From Tigriopus japonicus (Eukaryota; Arthropoda; Copepoda; Harpacticoida; Harpacticidae): a DNA stretch of 64,000 nt. The notes under the pieces are model-generated. The model saw nothing but the letters and a program-made list of their open reading frames with translations. It was not told the origin of the DNA and ran no database searches. The stretch lies in contig CM021312.1 in the NCBI GenBank assembly GCA_010645155.1, positions 5,483,338-5,547,337 on the forward strand. Direction: 5' to 3'. The translations under genes were made by a program, and so were the position numbers. This document shows, piece by piece, positions 1 through 10,208 of this stretch. How positions within the stretch are numbered: position 1 is the stretch's first letter; each line of letters opens with the position of its first letter.

Positions 1-286
1 CTTCAAATGGAAAGTTTCGGTCTTACGGTTTTTCTTCACCTGGGCTTCACTTTCTTCAACGCCTCCAGAGTTTGCATCCAGCTATAAACACCCAAAAGAT
101 AGTTGAGTCCGTTTAAAAGCTACTCTCTTGATGACATTACAAATACTCGTCTCTCATTATAGCGACCTTTCGTGTTTAAACTCAATCGATTGTGCAAAGT
201 ACATAGTTTTTTGGGACTCTCATTTATTGACATGCATTTGAGTTGGCGATACTAACACGCGTTTCTCGTTTCAATCTTGTTCTCAG
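1..286 (+). other. Intron sequence upstream of first visible SS18-MBD exon
   Basis: No coding exon is recognised here. The stretch ends in a pyrimidine-rich tract and a TTCTCAG acceptor at 286, directly before the SS18 core. In SS18 proteins a short N-terminal segment precedes the Met-Leu-Asp block at which the next exon begins, so the true start codon is inferred to lie on an exon left of the window. The rest looks like ordinary AT-rich intron. Confidence 0.5.
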
Positions 287-3200
287 ATGTTGGACGAAAA
301 TGCTTCGCTGATCAAGACCATTTCTGAATACCAGAACTCGGGCAAACACACCGAAACAGTCCAATACCAATGGAATCTCCATCGCAATCTCATGTATTTG
401 GCCTCGATCGCGGACTCCAATCAGAATCTCCAAAACTTATTGCCGGTACGTTAATCGCCAACATTCTTAAAGAACCATGTATCTAAATTCAATATGCTCA
501 TTCTAGCCTCCTGGACATGTGCCTGCTAGTGGGCAACCTCCCGTTCCCCATGGAGGTGGTCCACCCCCACCTAATGGGCCCTCCCAAGGCCCACCCAGCA
601 CTCATGCCCAAGATTACAACCGTCCACCCAATCCGAGCTCGGCTCCTCAACGTAAGTTCAATCAACACACCCTTCAACAAATTAAAACTCTCTTTGATGT
701 CTAGCTCACTTGATTGATATCTCTCTTTGTTTTAATGTTATGTAATGTATACCGTTCTTTCACATTGATTGGCTCTCTATCAATCTATCTATTTCGTCTG
801 GTATGTAGCCTTCTCTTTTCCCACTCGCCCGTTTCCGCCCACTTCAACGTCTCCGCCCCATCCGGGAAATCCCGTTGTTATGGGCGGAACGTCAGCTTCG
901 GGAGGAGCTGGACCCATGTATGAAGATGCCACTTTGCCCGAGGGTTGGTCTCGAAAAGTGTCCCAGCGACAGGGTGGGGCCTCCACAGGCAAATGGGATG
1001 TGTATATCGTTAGGTAGGCCTTTGTTTCAGTCAAGAACCACAGTATTTCACTGAACAACGAGGCTAATGATTCGAATTTAATTTCAAGTAGGAATAAGTC
1101 AATTACATTCTCTTTCAAATGAGACCTTGTTTATGTTAGACAGACTGCCTAATACAATTGTAAGCTCAACCGAAGGTCAGAGTGCAAAGTAGTGTCATTT
1201 CAGGGCAGAGCCTACAATGAATTAGCTCGTCCCTTTTGTGGTAAAAACACAGAAGGGAGCTCATCATTGATTCAGACGTTCGATTTAGTCAAAAATTGAA
1301 AATTCTTAATCTAACCAACACAAGATAAGCCTGGTCTCATATGCAAAGAGCGTAATGGATTGTTCCAACTAGAGCACTTTTATAGTGCTCTAGTTCCAAC
1401 TGGAAATTATTTTCGTATCACCAGTCTCTTCTTTCAGAAATTCAATGGTTCTTGTTTCAGTAGTAGAAGTAGTGCCTGAGACGTATGTACGTAGATGATC
1501 TTTTACTTCCGTTCCAAACAGTCCGGATGGGCGGAAATTTCGGTCGAGGAACGAGTTGAGACAATATTTGGATAAGCACAACTTGGAGTACAATCCGGAT
1601 GAGTTCGACTTTTCGATATGGGGTCGTGGCAATCGTTCGAGTCGAAAAGAATCCTCTAATTCCAGTGGAGGAAGTAACAACAACAGTAGTAACAACAACA
1701 ACAACAACAACAGCAGCAGCAGCAATTCTTCTCAAGTTCCCTCTTCTTTGGCATCTTCTCCTTCGTGTGCCGTTCCAGATGGTGAGGCTCTGTAGATGGG
1801 CACCTGATGGCCATGAAGGATTAATCGATGTGTGTTATTTCTATTGCCTACAGCCAATTCAGGGCCATGTGGGGGCGTGTATGACAACGTGGGCTCTTAT
1901 GAAGGGGGCGGGGCGGGCATTCCTCTGAGCCATTTGTCGCCGCATCCTCTGGGAGCCATCCCTTTGAATGCTGAAGGCCCATTCTCGTCTATGATCCCGC
2001 CCCCTAATCCACCCTATGGGTCCTTGCCACCTCCAGGTTTGATGTCTTGTTCAAGCGAGTCTCCTCCTGCATTCTTAAAAGCTTCTATATCACCTGCTTT
2101 GCGGAACCCATTTTTCCGTTTTTCTTTTCCGCTATTTGTCGACAACCCCAAGAAATTGGCCGACCCGATTTGAACAAGATTAAGACATTAATTTAAGACT
2201 GACACTTAACGTATTTAGCATTGATGACGCTTTCTGTTCGTTATGTTTAAGCGCACAACCGAACAATTAATGAGAATAGAATCCATTCCACATTGTTGTA
2301 CTTTTGAAACTAAATATAGATACTTATTAGAGGGATTAATTTATCGCTCCATTGAAGTTTATATCTCTTGGGGATAAGCAATGAAAAAAAACCCCCAATT
2401 CTTGGAGCATTCAAGCCTTCAAGCTGAATGAAGAAAAAAAATTGATTTGAATAAGCTCGTGACCTTCCTGCCACTAATGAGTAGTTGTGCCGAATAATCA
2501 CTGATTTCGTCGAAATTCACCCCTATTTTCACGAAAAACAAACCATTTCGTGTTAGCTTCTAAAATCTGCCCTATTTAATTCTGGCTATGTTTGTGGCCT
2601 CCGTTTATAGGTTTATATTGCTTATGTGCAAAGTGGAAGAGAGATGCATTTAAAAAATGACGTTATTTTTGAATTGCTGTTCTTCCAACCTAAGCAAAGA
2701 TTGTCCTGCTAACCTTGCTTCTTCGCATATTCCATTCATGAGACTATTAATCCAGTTATTGGTTGCAACAATGCCTTGTTTGCATTGATAAACTCCGGTT
2801 TAGATCCTTGTGTCTAGTTTTGCATGATCCAAGTCCTTAAAAGTAGTTGTAGAATAACAGCTCAACCAAGACCACACCGACCCCGTTGATGACTTGATTG
2901 ACGGCAGGTCATCGCAAATATTTCTTTTTTAAGTTGCTGCCTCTCAATTTTTGGAACACTGTTCCTCGCTTTTTCAGCTTTAATGAAACATTTTGTTCTG
3001 ACTTAATTCCTTCTAAACTAACATGAGTCGTTTTGCTTTTAGGTCCTATGGGTCAACCAGGAGGCTATAGACCCCCAGGTCCTGGAGGTTATCCTTCTCA
3101 CGGAAGCTATCCCGGTTATCCCAATCAACCACCCCAAGGACAACAGGTAATTCTTGAGCCGACAAGCATGAAGACTTCAACCCTAAATATAATTTGTTTA

Positions 3201-4478
3201 TCCATTTAGTACGGTCAATATGGACACGGTTCGAGCCACTACACGCCTCCTCCACCCGTATCGACTGTCTCAAGTGGCGAGAGTAGGAGCAATTACCCCC
3301 CAGCCACCACACCAAGTGGAGCAGGTGCTCCACCAGGTCCAAGTTATAGCCAGTACAACCAGCAATACGGAGGATACCCACCCACCACCCAAACATCGAG
3401 CTCATATCCACCTCCTCAAGGCGGACCCGGTCATTATCCTCCACAAGGTTATCCGCCTTCATCGGGTGGGCCGCCCCCACCTGGAGGTTATCCCTATCCT
3501 GGTCCTCCAGGTTCGCAACCCAGCAGTTATCCGGGACAATATCCTCCACCGAGTGGAGGTCCACCCTCTTCCCAGCCTGGTCCCCATCCAGGAACATACC
3601 CAGGTGGACATCCCCCATATCCAGGTGGTCCTTCGATCAGTTCGGCTCCTGGTACCTCTCCTGGGTCTAGTGGAGGTCCTTCCATTCCCACATCCCAGTC
3701 ACCCTCAGCTTCACAAGGTAATGCTACCCCTCCCACGGCACCAGGACCTTCATCCAGTCCTGTACCCATGTCAGCGGTGGCATCGGCGACGCCTCCTCCA
3801 CCCAGCAGCTCTGGACCTGGGCCCAGCCACGCTCCGCCCACCTCCAGTAGTAGCGCTCCTGCTCAATCGCCGCAAAGGCCGACAAATGCGTCGTCCCCTT
3901 CTCAAAGACCGCATGAAGCTATGTCGCCACATCGACCAAGCTCGGCGCACTCTCAAGATGCCAACCATCCACCCGTCTCTAGTGGGGCTCCCACATCGAG
4001 TGCGGGGCCTCCGATGGGAATCCAAGCACCACCAGGAGGTGCCCCGGGTGGTCATCCCTATCCACATCCACACAGTCCACATGGTGCCCCACCCCATGGG
4101 CCTTATCCACCACCCCCGGGAGGGTATCCAAGTGGGGGTTATCCTGGTTATCCTCATCAACAGGGACATTACCCGTACGGTCAGCCAGGTCAATACCCTC
4201 CTCCACCGCCTCAAGGGTATCCTCCGCAAGGTGGACAAGCCTACCAGTATGGACCTCCTCCCCCTGGAGGAAGTTATCCGTCACATTATCCAGGGTATCC
4301 GCCTAGCAGCCAATATGGCCAATACAGACCCCCAGCCCACGGAGCACAAATGGGACCCCCTCCCCCCGGCGCTCCAGGAGCTCCTCCGGCCGGATATCCT
4401 GGGTATGATCAACCTCGGGGGATGTACCCAGGGTATCAAGGTCCGCCTGCCCCTCAAGGACCTCCTCCTCCTTCGTAA
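287..4478 (+). CDS. SS18-like BAF subunit with inserted MeCP2-type MBD (5' partial)
   Basis: Exons 287-445, 507-651, 809-1013, 1522-1781, 1854-2036, 3043-3146 and 3210-4478 join in phase into 774 visible residues ending in TAA. Residues 1-53 ([12 protein letters not shown] to [13 protein letters not shown]) are the SS18/CREST SNH domain, which in known proteins contacts the SWI/SNF (BAF) core. Residues 136-206 form a methyl-CpG-binding domain closest to MeCP2 ([29 protein letters not shown]). R155 and R177 align with the two arginine fingers of MeCP2 (R111, R133); D165 and Y167 align with D121 and Y123. Residues 207-257 are Ser/Asn-rich, including a CAA/AAC/CAG-like triplet run. Residues 258-774 are a Pro/Gly/Tyr/Gln/Ser-rich low-complexity tail like the SS18 QPGY activation region. 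The MBD within an SS18 architecture is unusual. Inferred role: nuclear BAF subunit with its own DNA-binding module. The N-terminus lies outside the window. Confidence 0.85.
1369..1393. repeat. Perfect short hairpin in SS18-MBD intron
   Basis: A 10-bp perfect stem (CTAGAGCACT / AGTGCTCTAG) encloses a 5-base loop, and GTTCCAACT sits on either side as a direct copy on the right. It lies in the 508-bp intron that splits the MBD. It could be a relic of a small insertion; no function is visible. Confidence 0.6.
2037..3042 (+). other. Large intron of SS18-MBD gene
   Basis: This 1.0-kb intron runs from a GTTTGATG donor (weak match) to a TTGCTTTTAG acceptor and separates the two halves of the proline/glycine-rich tail. 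The split codon (G|GT) is preserved across it. Stop codons occur soon after the donor in the continued frame. No other feature is recognised inside. Confidence 0.6.
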
Positions 4479-4538
4479 AATAAGGTGAAGAGTGTGGCCA
4501 TTATTAGAAGTTCATCATTATCATTACAATCATTACGC

Positions 4539-4544
4539 ATTAAA
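4539..4544 (+). terminator. Candidate poly(A) signal of SS18-MBD
   Basis: ATTAAA lies 61 bp after the stop codon and is followed by the GT-rich tract TTGTATGTGTTGT, as expected for a cleavage and polyadenylation site. It precedes the transposable element that begins at 4705. Confidence 0.45.
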
Positions 4545-4704
4545 TGTGACCTTCATTATTGTATGTGTTGTACAGCAAATATATCCCAGGTAGCTTGAAT
4601 TTTGTTCTAGAAATGAGTTCCAGCCAGAGAAGAAAATTTCTAAACCCGCTCAAATTGAGATTGGAGGTGGACAGTCCGGGAACCAGAGTGAGATTGCCCT
4701 AAAT

Positions 4705-5818
4705 CAGGGATTCTCAAACCTTTTGAGCCAGGGTCCCAATAGCGCTTCTTGAGAAGCCTGGGGCCCACTTCTGTACCCAAATTTGATGAAATTCTATTAG
4801 GCAGATAATGTAATATCACAACTTCACCAAATAACCCCTTAAAATGTTCCAGTTGTGTGTTAAAGCAATTTCTAAAACACATTAAAGAACGCTTTAAATG
4901 AAAAATAAATAATTTGTTTTAAAACTAACCTAGATTGTTATCTTTTGGATTGTATTTTCTTCGTAATTTTTATCAAATAAAGAAAGACTTGAGGTCAAAT
5001 TTTCGTAGAATTCAAATCAATACCTTTTGCTTCAAATATTGCATATGTATTTTGAAACAAATTTCCATTGTACTTGAAGGTTGTCTTACAAATCTTCAAC
5101 AAATTTCAAACTTATGCAAATTTACTACATTTCAAATAATTTACAAAAAAAAAAAAGAACACTAAGTGAGTTTAAAGTTTTGAAATATTATGGTCTTAAA
5201 TCGTAGACGTTTCATACAGGAAAGCAACACTATTAGTTAATTTATTTTACGACATTGAAAATATATATAATATTTTTTGGCAGTTGCTCCAACAAATAGC
5301 CGGAGCATTCCATGGCACAATTTGATGCAATTTAAAATAATGATAGTTTTTATCTGCTCAATAGATTTTGATCAAATTTCGCTTCAATTTACTACCTAAG
5401 GACCCTTTCAATATCAATTGTTGGGGTTTTGGGAAAATGGTGTTAGATGTTTGGAGTCATTTATTACGGTAATTTGAGCTAATTCAAAATGGTCATATCC
5501 CAAGGTATCTGCATTTTGACACTGAAAAGATTTCACTTTCATAGAGCACAGCAAACAAACCGCCCTGAACCGACATTGCCAAATTTAAGGAATCTCAAAA
5601 CGAAGTTTTGAGGCACTTGACACTTTCAAAGGTCAAAACCTGAAAAAGTAGTTTTTTATTTAAAAAAAGTATAGAACTGTTTTGACCCATAGTTAAGAAT
5701 GGATCAGCGTCAATATTCTAAATCATTTATCAACATTTTATTTTCAGTACTCTGCCCTTTTTTGGCACTCTTCAAAAAATCCTTAAGGTCTCTGGGCCCC
5801 CTAGTTTAAGAACCGCTG
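4705..5818. mobile_element. hAT-like non-autonomous DNA transposon
   Basis: The left end reads CAGGGATTCTCAAAC. The right end, reverse-complemented, reads CAGCGGTTCTTAAAC, so 12 of 15 terminal bases match. Both resemble the CAGnGGTTCTCAAAC termini of hAT elements. The element is flanked by GCCCTAAAT at 4696-4704 and 5819-5827; hAT elements duplicate 8 bp, so one base is probably a chance match. The AT-rich interior of about 1.1 kb holds no transposase reading frame, so it would depend on a transposase elsewhere. It sits just beyond the 3' end of the SS18-MBD gene. Confidence 0.75.
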
Positions 5819-5827
5819 GCCCTAAAT

Positions 5828-7356
5828 GGATCTTTTATGTATGTTTTTAAAGTGTTTCTTAAATGAATATTTTACTGGCGGATTGCTTGAAAGACTGTGT
5901 CGGTTCCAAAATTAACGACAGTTGTACGACTTTCCTATCAGAAAGCGAAGAAATGACCTTTTAAGAAGTTTTTTTTTTTTCAAATTCAGTTTTTGACTTT
6001 GGGAATGATAAAAAAGATCCAGTAAAGACCTGTTAGAAGTAACGTAGCATGCACTATTTGAGTTTTTGAGTCGTTTCAAGTTGAACATTATCAAAACTAA
6101 AGGCGTTGCAATTAATTGCTTTCGCAAAAAAAGGAATGAATTTCCGAAATTTCGTCACAAATGCCCGTTGTTTGTATTTTTTTATATTCTCTTTACTTTT
6201 GTGTTGAAATTCAATGATCTCTGACCAAAAACTTTTGCATTGGTATTGAATTTCATTGGAATGTTTTTACTGATTTTGTTCACAGGTTGATTCAAAATCA
6301 AAGGTTTTTTTTTTAAATGTAATTTGAAATATTTGACTGCTGACATCAATTTCTATATTTTCTATAACTTTTGTTCGAGATTAATGCATAATTAGGAATT
6401 TCTTGTCATATATTGAAATATTGAAAAAAAAATCGTTACTTCAACTCAAACAAAGTTTAAAGGCATCAATTTCCCTAACTGATTTTTTTTTCGTAGAAAA
6501 GGAAAAATTCCTCGTTAGAGAGCGCTTTAGCAAGTTTCTAATACTATAGAGGGCTCTAGCAACGTGGTGGAAAAGCAAGCGGCAAGGTAGCGGTCTTTGT
6601 TTCCAGATTTAACACCAGCGTGCTTGCCTGCATCTGCTCAGATGGGTTTTACATTTTAAACCGTTCACCTTAAAAGAAGCACATGGTTTTAGGCCTAGGT
6701 TATTAAAAGCATCGACGTATCTAATGAGTGGAAAAATTCGTCACACAAGTCTCGAATCCTAGCGAGCTCTATTAATGATTTAATGCAGAATTTTTCCAAG
6801 TGTACCTCCTGTATCTTGAGTTTCCCCTTCCGCCTTCCCTGCCAAACAAATCTTGGCAGAAATAGGGTTCCAGCCAACATTGCCTTCAAAATGATGGCTG
6901 GCTAAACAGCATGGTCATGTCTCAGTCAAATCAGGCTTGTCAATTTGAGTTGGTGTATGTCATAATCCAGTTTCGAAATTGAGACACGAGGAATCGAGGC
7001 TATTTTGATTGTTAGAAAAAGAGCATCACAAAGTTGAATTTACTGGGAGACAAATGAAATCACTTTCTGGTGGGAAAAACGTAGCTTAATAGGTAATCTT
7101 AATTGTTGTTCAATTCACTGTTTCATCAAACTGGATGTATTGATGAGAGTTTGTTTAAAAATCAAAGTCTCAAAAAAGATATTACAAAAGTTAATGTAAG
7201 GACTCTTCATTGAGGGATAAATGTGTTCCTTCATTGGGTAAAGCATATCTTCATGTGTAATCTTCATTTATATTCAAGTGAATTCTGGCTGATGCCATTT
7301 GTAAATTTTTCATAAACAAAAGTTCTTGTCTGCCTTATGGAATGCCCATGGATGGA
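5828..7356. other. AT-rich intergenic DNA between SS18-MBD and LSM14
   Basis: Homopolymer A/T runs and short frames without recognisable protein signatures fill this stretch. A slightly less AT-rich patch near 6540-6660 has no identifiable ends. No gene is supported. Confidence 0.5.
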
Positions 7357-7636
7357 TTCAATGGATGAGTGTAATCGAACGAATTCAGCTGGGGATACTG
7401 GGGCAAAAATGACTAGGGATGGGTCAGAACTAGGTTTGGACATTTCATGGCTTTAGTTTGCTAAATGAGGGAAAAAAATCTCATTTCAATTGATTGTCAA
7501 AATGAAGAAAACGAATTGAGCTCACGAATTTTGAATGAGTTTTATGGAGGGTGAGTCTCGACTCTGACGCATCCCTGGCCATTTTGGCCCCAGAATCCCC
7601 AGCTAAATTCGTTCGATAACATTCATCCAATGGACG
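7357..7636. repeat. Imperfect fold-back (inverted repeat) element
   Basis: The left arm, about 7357-7430, contains TGGATGAGTGTAATCGAACG and AGCTGGGGATACTGGGGC. The right arm, about 7558-7636, reverse-complemented gives TGGATGAATGTTATCGAACG and AGCTGGGGATTCTGGGGC. The arms are about 75 bp with scattered mismatches around a spacer of about 125 bp. No clear target-site duplication was found, so this may be a decayed fold-back transposon or an old inverted duplication. Confidence 0.65.
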
Positions 7637-7899
7637 AGTTTCCAAAAGGTCAATCCAAAAGGTTGAGGTTGAGCCAGCGTTCATGGATGAAACTTCAAAG
7701 CTTAAACCCGTAGTAGTTTGGTTTGGATAGACCCCCATCATGTTAAAAATATGTCCAGACAAATGTGACGGAGACACGGTAATGTCACAGTACAAACACA
7801 AACAAATTTTTGTAGATTCACAATATTGGGGTGAATTAATGTTCTCTTTTTATGGGTCCTACTCCCGATTTGAACCCTCTGAGCCGCGCCCTCTATCAC

Positions 7900-8287
7900 C
7901 ACTTTCCAAATCTTGCCTAGAGACTTTAATTTGGCCAATCACCCTCTTCCCTCTCAAGCTTTCTAAATCTCCCATCCAAACGGCGCTTTCCCGATATCCG
8001 ATTTGGCATCGCTGGGCCATGACTCGCTCAAAATCGTGCTGCTCCCGGTAGACTGACTCACTCTCGGCTGGTCTCCCACTCGCCTCAAGCTTCTTCTTCC
8101 GCCCTCAGCCGCTTTCAAGGCATCAGTCGACGTCGAGCATTCCTCCAATCTAGAGGTGAACATCCTCATCGAGTGAGTTGAAAGTGCTTTTGCAAATCCG
8201 CGCAAATCTCGACCATCCTCGGCGAGTGAGGCTTGTTGAGCCCCGGGATCGTCGGCCCACCCCTCCCCACCCCCTTTTCGACCCAAC
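7900..8287 (+). promoter_or_regulatory. Probable LSM14 promoter and 5' UTR
   Basis: The DNA upstream of the LSM14 ATG becomes richer in C, G and CpG than the preceding AT-rich intergenic region. It includes a CCAAT-box-like GGCCAATCACC near 7931 and pyrimidine-rich stretches. The ATG at 8288 lies in the favourable context CCCAACATGTC. The transcription start cannot be placed from sequence alone. Confidence 0.35.
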
Positions 8288-10208
8288 ATGTCGGCGGGCG
8301 TGCCCTATTTGGGCTCGAAAATCAGTTTGATCTCCAAGTCTGAAATCCGTTATGAAGGCATCCTGTACACGATCGATACCAATGAATCCACCGTAGCTCT
8401 GGCCAAAGGTAATCCATCACCGATGTTTTTGTGAAATAGACGAGAGTCTGGGGGATTAAGGAAGAGGATTATTAAACTGTTTCTCGTTTTAGTGCGGTCG
8501 TTTGGCACGGAAGATCGTCCGACGGAGCGACCGGTGGCCCCGCAAGATATGGTGTACGAGTACATTATCTTCCGCGGGTCGGATATTAAAGATATTCGCG
8601 TTTGTCAGCCGCCCAAACCTCAGCCCACGCTGCAAGGAGGATTACCCAATGATCCGGCCATTCTGCAACATTCGAACGTGGGGGCGGGAGCGGGTTCCTT
8701 TGTCGGAGGAGCGTCGAATAATGGTACCTTCGCTCCGAGCGTTTCCACGGCCAATCCTTCGATGACTTCGGGCGGTCATTCGAGTGGCGGATCGCCGGTC
8801 ATGGATTTACTTCGGGACGGCAAATCCGGAGCCTTGAGCCCCGTCGTCGGACTCGACGGACCCATGGGTGGACCCGATGGACGTCAGGCCAATCGAGCCA
8901 AACGGAATAGGTAATGAGAAAGGATCTGCAATGATTGTTTTTTACCCTATCGTGATGATACCACTCAGCTCTCTTTAAGTGCTTCGATGATGATAATTAT
9001 GTTCCCTATACTAATCTTCTCTCTGAAGAATTTGGCTTTCAAACCAATTTTGATAACGTGTTGAGAGTGTGTTAAGAATGATGTATGTGTTTCAGCGGTC
9101 AACGTGGTGACCATCGAGGCGGACGAGGGGGCGGAGCGCCCGGATCCGGCCCAGTTTATCCCAATCAACAGCACCCTGGACCCGGTGGCGCTTATCCGCC
9201 CCGTGGTGGACGAGGTGGACCCCCGGGGGGTCCCAATCATGGTCCCCATCGGGGTACTCGACGTGGCAGTCGAGGAGGGTTCCTACCGGGACGATTGCCG
9301 GCTAACAAGAAAGAATCCCTCAAGTTCGAGGATGATTACGATTTCGAACAGGCTAACGAGGAATTCGCCGAAGTGTTGTCGAAACTTCAGGTATGGATGA
9401 TTGGGATAACGCTTCGTAAATTAATTGCCTATCTATGATGATACTACTCAGCTCGCTTCGAGTTTTCGATGATGAATCATTGTTCCCTAAAACTTTTAAC
9501 TGAAGCAGTCTTCAAATAAACTAACTATAGAATTGTCTTCAGTGCCTAAAACTTGAGGATCTTTCTATTTTAGAAAGTTGGGCTGGAGGCCAGTGTGGAA
9601 GGTGAGGAAGAGGGGGAGAAAAAAGAACCCGCTGCCAAACCTGAGGAAGACCGTGAGGTCGAGGAGGGAGAAATCGAAGACAAGGCTGAAGATCCCGAAG
9701 TGTTCTATGATAAAACCAAGAGCTTCTTCGACTCAATATCATGCGAAGCCTTAGAACGAAACAAAAATAACAAGGGTCGTCCGGATTGGAAAGCCGAAAA
9801 GAAGCTCAATAAAGAAACCTTTGGCGTCGCTGGACCTCGAGGTGGATTCAGAGGTCCCCGAGGTTACGGAGGTCGAGGCGGGTATTACCGTGGCGGCCGA
9901 GGAGGTGGTGGCGGCGGTTATGGAGGCCGAGGAGGCTATGGCGGAGGCTATAATAGTAAGTTTGAATTAATAGACTGTCTTAAGACGTGTCCTTACAAAT
10001 ACCTCTTTCTTCAGAATATGGTTTCAATAACTACGGCTATAACAATAGTTACGGAGGTGGTGGTGGTAGACATCCACGTGATAATAGAGACAATCGGGGT
10101 TATCGGGGAAATGGCGGTCGTGGCTACCACAACTATCACAACAACCACCCTCAACAACAACAACAACCACCAATGCAGCAGCAACCTCAACCTGCCCCGT
10201 CGAATTAA
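8288..10208 (+). CDS. tral: LSM14 / trailer hitch (RAP55) mRNP protein
   Basis: Exons 8288-8408, 8493-8910, 9096-9390, 9574-9955 and 10015-10208 join in phase into 469 residues. Residues about 5-82 are the divergent LSm14 domain ([20 protein letters not shown], with [15 protein letters not shown]). Residues about 255-278 are the FDF motif ([14 protein letters not shown]), 321-336 the FFD box ([14 protein letters not shown]) and 351-365 the TFG box ([10 protein letters not shown]). RGG repeats surround these boxes, and the C-terminus is Gly/Tyr/Asn and then Gln/Pro-rich. This order is that of the Scd6/LSM14/Trailer hitch family, whose members bind the DEAD-box helicase DDX6/Me31B through FDF-TFG and repress translation in cytoplasmic P-bodies. 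Introns are short (84-185 bp). The frame is complete, with nothing broken. Confidence 0.95.

Noticed and set aside
809..2036. The MBD exons as a separate gene lying between SS18 exons
   Set aside because: Phases match exactly on both sides, gaps are intron-sized, and there is no start, stop or poly(A) signal isolating the MBD exons. Transcript evidence is still needed.
3046..3618. A 190-codon minus-strand frame
   Set aside because: It is antisense to the same low-complexity exon, with no recognisable domain and no splice context.
3220..4488. A 422-codon open frame (+) overlapping the SS18-MBD last exon
   Set aside because: It is an out-of-phase shadow of the Pro/Gly/Tyr-rich exon: the frame starting at 3210 continues the spliced protein, has the QPGY composition and ends at 4478. 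GC-rich repetitive codons keep other frames open.
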